This document shows, piece by piece, positions 61,091 through 64,000 of a stretch of 64,000 nucleotides of DNA. The stretch spans positions 496,001 to 560,000 of the forward strand of contig NZ_RQZF01000001.1 of assembly GCF_003858455.1 (NCBI RefSeq), read 5' to 3'. Every line of letters starts with the position of its first letter. Position 1 is the first letter of the stretch. The notes under the pieces are model-generated. The model ran no database searches and was not told the origin of the DNA. It saw nothing but the letters and a program-made list of their open reading frames with translations. This stretch comes from Schaalia canis. Lineage in GTDB: Bacteria > Actinomycetota > Actinomycetes > Actinomycetales > Actinomycetaceae. The translations under genes and the position numbers were made by a program.

Positions 61091-62329
61091 TCACTTCTTG
61101 ATGGCGTTGGTGATGTTTTCAGCCATCTTCATCCAGCCTTCAGCAGGAGCTTCCTTGCCGGTGATGATGTTTGCTTCGGTGACACCCCAGAAGCCCCAGA
61201 CAGCGTCCATGGCGGGGATGGCGGGCATGGGAACACCCGAGCCTGCAACCTCAGCGAAGGCCTTGATGTCGGCATCGTCAACCTTGGTGGCCACGGAAGG
61301 CATGGCGGGGATGCGCTTGCCAAGCTCGTAGAGCTTGGTCTGAGCCTCATCGGTGCCCAGGAACTCGAAGTACTTGTTCACCAGGAGCTGGTTCTGGGTC
61401 TTGGCGGAAGCGAAGAATGCCTGAACGCCAACGAAGGGCTGTGCGGGCTGGCCACCAGCGGAGGGGATGGGGAGGATGGAGATGTCCATGCCAGCCTCAC
61501 GGAAGGGGCCGACGTTCCAGGGGCCGGTCACGGTGAAGGCGGCCTTGCCGTCGATGAAGGACTGCTTGGCGATGTCGCCGGTGATAGCGGTATCGAAGAC
61601 CTTGGCTTCACCCTGAGCCTTGAGCCATTCAGCGAACTTGGTGCCCTCTTCGCCTGCGAAGCCAAGCTCGGAGATGTAGGAGCCGTCAGCTTCCTGCTTG
61701 AAGACAGGGGCGCCGAAGGAGGTCTGGAAGGGGTACATGTGGTAGGGATCGCCTTCTGCAGCAACCTGCATGATGAAGGGGTATTCCTTACCAGCAGCCT
61801 TGCCAGCTTCGATCATTTCGTCGAAGGTTGCGGGCTCAGCCTTGGTCAGGGCGTTGTTGCGGATGAGCGCGATGGACTCAAGGGCGTAGGGAACGCCGTA
61901 GGTCTGGCCTTCGTAGGTGACAGCCTGAACAGCCGAGGGGGCGAGCTTGCCCTTGATGCCGGAAATGTCAGCGGGGCCCACGACGCCGTTGGAAACCATC
62001 TGGCCAAGCTTGTCGTGAGCGGTGATGATGATGTCCGGGCCCTTGCCGGTGGGAACCTGGGCGATGAACTCGTCGACCATGTCGTCAACGGACTTCTGCA
62101 CAACGTTCACCTCAACCTGGGTTGCTGCGGTGAAGTTCTCAGACAGTTCCTGGATCTGGCTGTAGCGGGTGTCGTCTGCCCAGATGGTGAGGGCGCCCAC
62201 CTTGGCTTCGGCCTCGGTTGCAGGTGCAGAGGACTCTGCGGTATCGGCTGCGGGAGCGGTGGTACCGCCGCAGGCTGCAAGGGTAGCGGTGAGGGCGATA
62301 GCACCCAGCGCTGCAATGCCACGTCGCAT
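61091..62329 (-). CDS. malE: Maltose/maltodextrin-binding lipoprotein
   Basis: Extracellular solute-binding lipoprotein of the importer. The start is the ATG at 62329 behind AGGAG; the signal peptide MRRGIAALGAIALTATLAAC has Cys20 as lipid site. 412 residues. Family marks: ALTIWADDTRYSQIQELSENF, GPDIIITAHDKLGQMVSNGV, YGVPYALESIALIRNNAL, and GAPVFKQEADGSY. In operon with malF and malG; a LacI regulator is divergent. Confidence 0.95.
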   Translation of the reverse strand: MRRGIAALGAIALTATLAACGGTTAPAADTAESSAPATEAEAKVGALTIWADDTRYSQIQELSENFTAATQVEVNVVQKSVDDMVDEFIAQVPTGKGPDIIITAHDKLGQMVSNGVVGPADISGIKGKLAPSAVQAVTYEGQTYGVPYALESIALIRNNALTKAEPATFDEMIEAGKAAGKEYPFIMQVAAEGDPYHMYPFQTSFGAPVFKQEADGSYISELGFAGEEGTKFAEWLKAQGEAKVFDTAITGDIAKQSFIDGKAAFTVTGPWNVGPFREAGMDISILPIPSAGGQPAQPFVGVQAFFASAKTQNQLLVNKYFEFLGTDEAQTKLYELGKRIPAMPSVATKVDDADIKAFAEVAGSGVPMPAIPAMDAVWGFWGVTEANIITGKEAPAEGWMKMAENITNAIKK

Positions 62330-62387
62330 GTTACAACTCCTGTATATCGTTGCCGCCTGCGGATAGGTGCATGCGGCCTTGAAAGAA

Positions 62388-62431
62388 ACTGTAAGCGCGA
62401 ACAATTGTTTCTGCAACAACTTTCTGCAACG
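62388..62431 (-). promoter_or_regulatory. malE promoter with LacI-type operator
   Basis: On the minus strand TTGCAG (62417-62412) and TACAGT (62393-62388) are separated by 18 bases. A perfect 14-bp palindrome, GAAACAATTGTTTC (62399-62412), fills the spacer and is the likely operator for the LacI-family protein. TTTCTGCAAC occurs twice in tandem 13 bases apart (62409-62418 and 62422-62431). Confidence 0.72.
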
Positions 62432-62513
62432 TCATTCATTTGTTACATTTGATATACGTCACGCACGCGCTGACACAGTGCTGACATAGTTCTGACGACA
62501 CGAGGACAGTTCA

Positions 62514-63527
62514 ATGGCGAAACCACGCACAAGACTCATGGATATTGCCCAACACGCGGGCGTATCTACCGCCACCGTTTCACGTGTCATTAACCGCACC
62601 GGCCCGGTGTCAGCAGACACGCGCCATCGTGTCCTCACTGCGATCGACAGGCTCGGATATGAACGCCCAGCCAGCGAGCGCTCAGGGGCTGCAACCCTGA
62701 TTGGGATTATCACCCCAGAGCTGATTAACCCGATCTTCGCTACCTACGCCCACGCCATCCAAAGCGAGGTTGCGCGGGCAGACGCTCTACCGGTGATCTG
62801 TTCTCAAACCCCTGGCGCCACCTCAGAAGGCGATCACGTTGAAAAGCTCCTCGACCAAGGCGTCTCAGGCATCATCTTCGTTTCAGGCCGTCATGCCGAC
62901 TACCGTGGCGATCTCAGCCGCTATCAGCGACTGCACGACAAAGGTATTCCCTTCGTTACAATCAACGGCGCTCGAGACGAAGTTCCTGCCCCAGACTTTT
63001 CAACCGGTGACGGCATGGGCATCGAAGCAGCGGTTCACCACCTACGCGAGCTTGGCCACTCTCGCATTGCCCTCCTTGGTGGACAGTCCCACATGGTTCC
63101 TGCGGCCCGCAAGGTCGAAGCCTTCCGGCATGTGATGGAGCAACTTTTTGGCGAGAAAGATCCCATTGTCATCGAAACCTTCTACACCTACGAAGCTGCC
63201 GCAACTGCAACCGAAACCTTGATCGACCAAGGGATTACGGCAATCGTCACAGGGTCAGACCTTCAGGCGCTTGGGGCGATTCGCACGATTAAGAACCGTG
63301 GCCTTGAGGTTCCGGGGGACATTTCTGTTGTCGGTTTTGATGATTCAATGTTGATGACTCACTTGGATCCGCCGCTCACAACCGTGCGCCAACCCGTTGC
63401 CGCTATCACAAACGCGGCCGTCCAAGCCCTTTTCGCCCAGCTTCATAATTCGACGGTGCATCGGGGGGCCTTCATCTACACCCCCGATCTGATCGTGCGA
63501 GCATCCACCGGGGCCTGCCCACGATAA
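62514..63527 (+). CDS. LacI-family repressor, probable maltose regulator
   Basis: A 337-residue regulator with the LacI helix-turn-helix at the N-terminus (LMDIAQHAGVSTATVSRVIN), the hinge region (RLGYERPASERSGA) and a periplasmic-binding-like sensor domain (TLIGIITPELINPIFA, VVGFDDSMLMTHLDPPLTTV). It is divergent from malE, and operator-like palindromes lie between them, so malEFG is its likely target. The effector could be maltose or a maltodextrin. Confidence 0.93.
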   Translation: MAKPRTRLMDIAQHAGVSTATVSRVINRTGPVSADTRHRVLTAIDRLGYERPASERSGAATLIGIITPELINPIFATYAHAIQSEVARADALPVICSQTPGATSEGDHVEKLLDQGVSGIIFVSGRHADYRGDLSRYQRLHDKGIPFVTINGARDEVPAPDFSTGDGMGIEAAVHHLRELGHSRIALLGGQSHMVPAARKVEAFRHVMEQLFGEKDPIVIETFYTYEAAATATETLIDQGITAIVTGSDLQALGAIRTIKNRGLEVPGDISVVGFDDSMLMTHLDPPLTTVRQPVAAITNAAVQALFAQLHNSTVHRGAFIYTPDLIVRASTGACPR

Positions 63528-63553
63528 GGCGCGGGAGATACCCCACTTCCGAT

Positions 63554-63568
63554 TGACAACGGTTCTCA
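63554..63568 (+). promoter_or_regulatory. Zur-like box upstream of the zinc-binding lipoprotein gene
   Basis: TGACAACGGTTCTCA matches its own reverse complement at 12 of 15 positions and lines up with the box at 30982. It overlaps a TTGACA -35 (63553-63558). GACGAT at 63576-63581 is a plausible -10, 6 bases ahead of the ATG, so the transcript would be leaderless. Confidence 0.65.
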
Positions 63569-63587
63569 TTAACGTGACGATGGTTCT

Positions 63588-64000
63588 ATGACTCAGCGAC
63601 GTATTCTCCCTGCTTTTCTTGCTGTAACTGCACTGGCGCTGGCCTCTTGTTCAGCCGACCCTGCACCACAAAGCGCCGTCCCCTATGACGCCGCAGGCAC
63701 CGAGAAACTGACCGTCTACGCTTCCTTCTACCCCCTGCAGTACCTGGTAGAGCAGGTAGGCGGGGACTTGGTCACTGTGGATACCCTGACCCCTCCTGGC
63801 GCTGAGCCTCATGATCTTGAGCTCTCCCCCGCCAAAGTTGCCCAACTGGCACAAGCTGATGCCGTCGTGTTCCTTTCCGGCTTCCAGAGTGCCGTTGACG
63901 AGGCCATTGCCCACAATGGCCCTGAGCACATCATTGACGTTGCACCTGCCGTCCAGTTGATCGCCGGGGAACACGACCACGATCATGGACACGACCACGA
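63588..64000 (+). CDS. znuA: ZnuA/AdcA-like zinc-binding lipoprotein (truncated by window end)
   Basis: The first 137 residues of a metal-binding substrate protein. The signal peptide ends in the lipobox LALASC (Cys21). TVYASFYPLQYLVEQVGGD, then PPGAEPHDLELSPAKVAQLA with the metal-binding His, and ADAVVFLSGF fit the cluster A-I metal-binding family. The last visible residues are a His/Asp-rich loop (EHDHDHGHDHD), typical of zinc importers such as AdcA and ZnuA. The gene continues beyond the window. Control by Zur is suggested by the box upstream. Confidence 0.9.
   Translation, partial: MTQRRILPAFLAVTALALASCSADPAPQSAVPYDAAGTEKLTVYASFYPLQYLVEQVGGDLVTVDTLTPPGAEPHDLELSPAKVAQLAQADAVVFLSGFQSAVDEAIAHNGPEHIIDVAPAVQLIAGEHDHDHGHDH

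Overview
The window is a high-GC Gram-positive chromosome segment, most likely from the Actinomycetaceae (Schaalia/Actinomyces group). The reasons are the actinobacterial gene order rimP-nusA-ylxR-infB-rbfA-truB-ribF, an LAxTG-type cell-wall sorting signal, a maltose ABC system without its own ATPase, several start codons that sit about 6 bases behind a -10 box (leaderless transcripts), and the protein sequences themselves. This is inference from the sequence; no database was searched.

Layout. 1-6.2 kb: the end of an MFS transporter gene, a 640-base AT-rich non-coding stretch with inverted repeats, then a leftward block with dapA, a GNAT acetyltransferase, dapB, an M16 zinc peptidase and two paralogous membrane-anchored proteins of unknown function. 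6.2-9.1 kb: pnp and rpsO. 9.3-11.7 kb: a rightward marR / luciferase-like monooxygenase / FMN reductase operon. 11.8-19.7 kb: the most unusual region, with a permease, an ATPase and a peptidoglycan-binding adaptor (MacAB-like exporter), three lipoprotein genes, a small secreted protein, a divergent membrane protein and two more lipoprotein genes. All five lipoproteins are paralogues with four spaced cysteines and a C-terminal Cys-Pro-(Tyr)-Trp. 19.8-28.7 kb: the conserved translation block ribF, truB, a tandem L7/L12-like protein, rbfA, infB, ylxR, nusA, rimP. 28.7-32.2 kb: a lipoprotein, then mrf and a zinc-starvation island of cysteine-free ribosomal proteins (L28, L33, S14, L31, L36) around a Zur-type palindrome. 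32.3-36.3 kb: a 1345-residue wall-anchored ZmpB/C-like zinc protease.

36.6-42.4 kb: tRNA-Asn, a small conserved protein, a CAU-anticodon tRNA, dnaG, dgt and a degenerate GH13-like protein. 42.5-45.2 kb: a Pro/Ala-rich protein with an acidic tail, and a response regulator/histidine kinase pair. 45.2-54.5 kb: a tightly overlapping operon of three glycosyltransferases, an ABC exporter and two aminoglycoside-phosphotransferase-fold kinases followed by a UDP-sugar dehydrogenase, probably making and exporting a glycoconjugate. 54.7-58.2 kb: aroD, dusB, glyS. 58.4-63.5 kb: malG, malF, malE and a divergent LacI regulator, with a perfect 14-bp palindrome between the -35 and -10 of malE. 63.6 kb to the end: the start of a ZnuA-like zinc-binding lipoprotein gene behind a second Zur-like box.

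The best candidate for an undescribed system is the 11.8-19.7 kb CPW-lipoprotein / secreted-peptide / tripartite-exporter region. The glycoconjugate operon and the tandem L7/L12-like protein come next.
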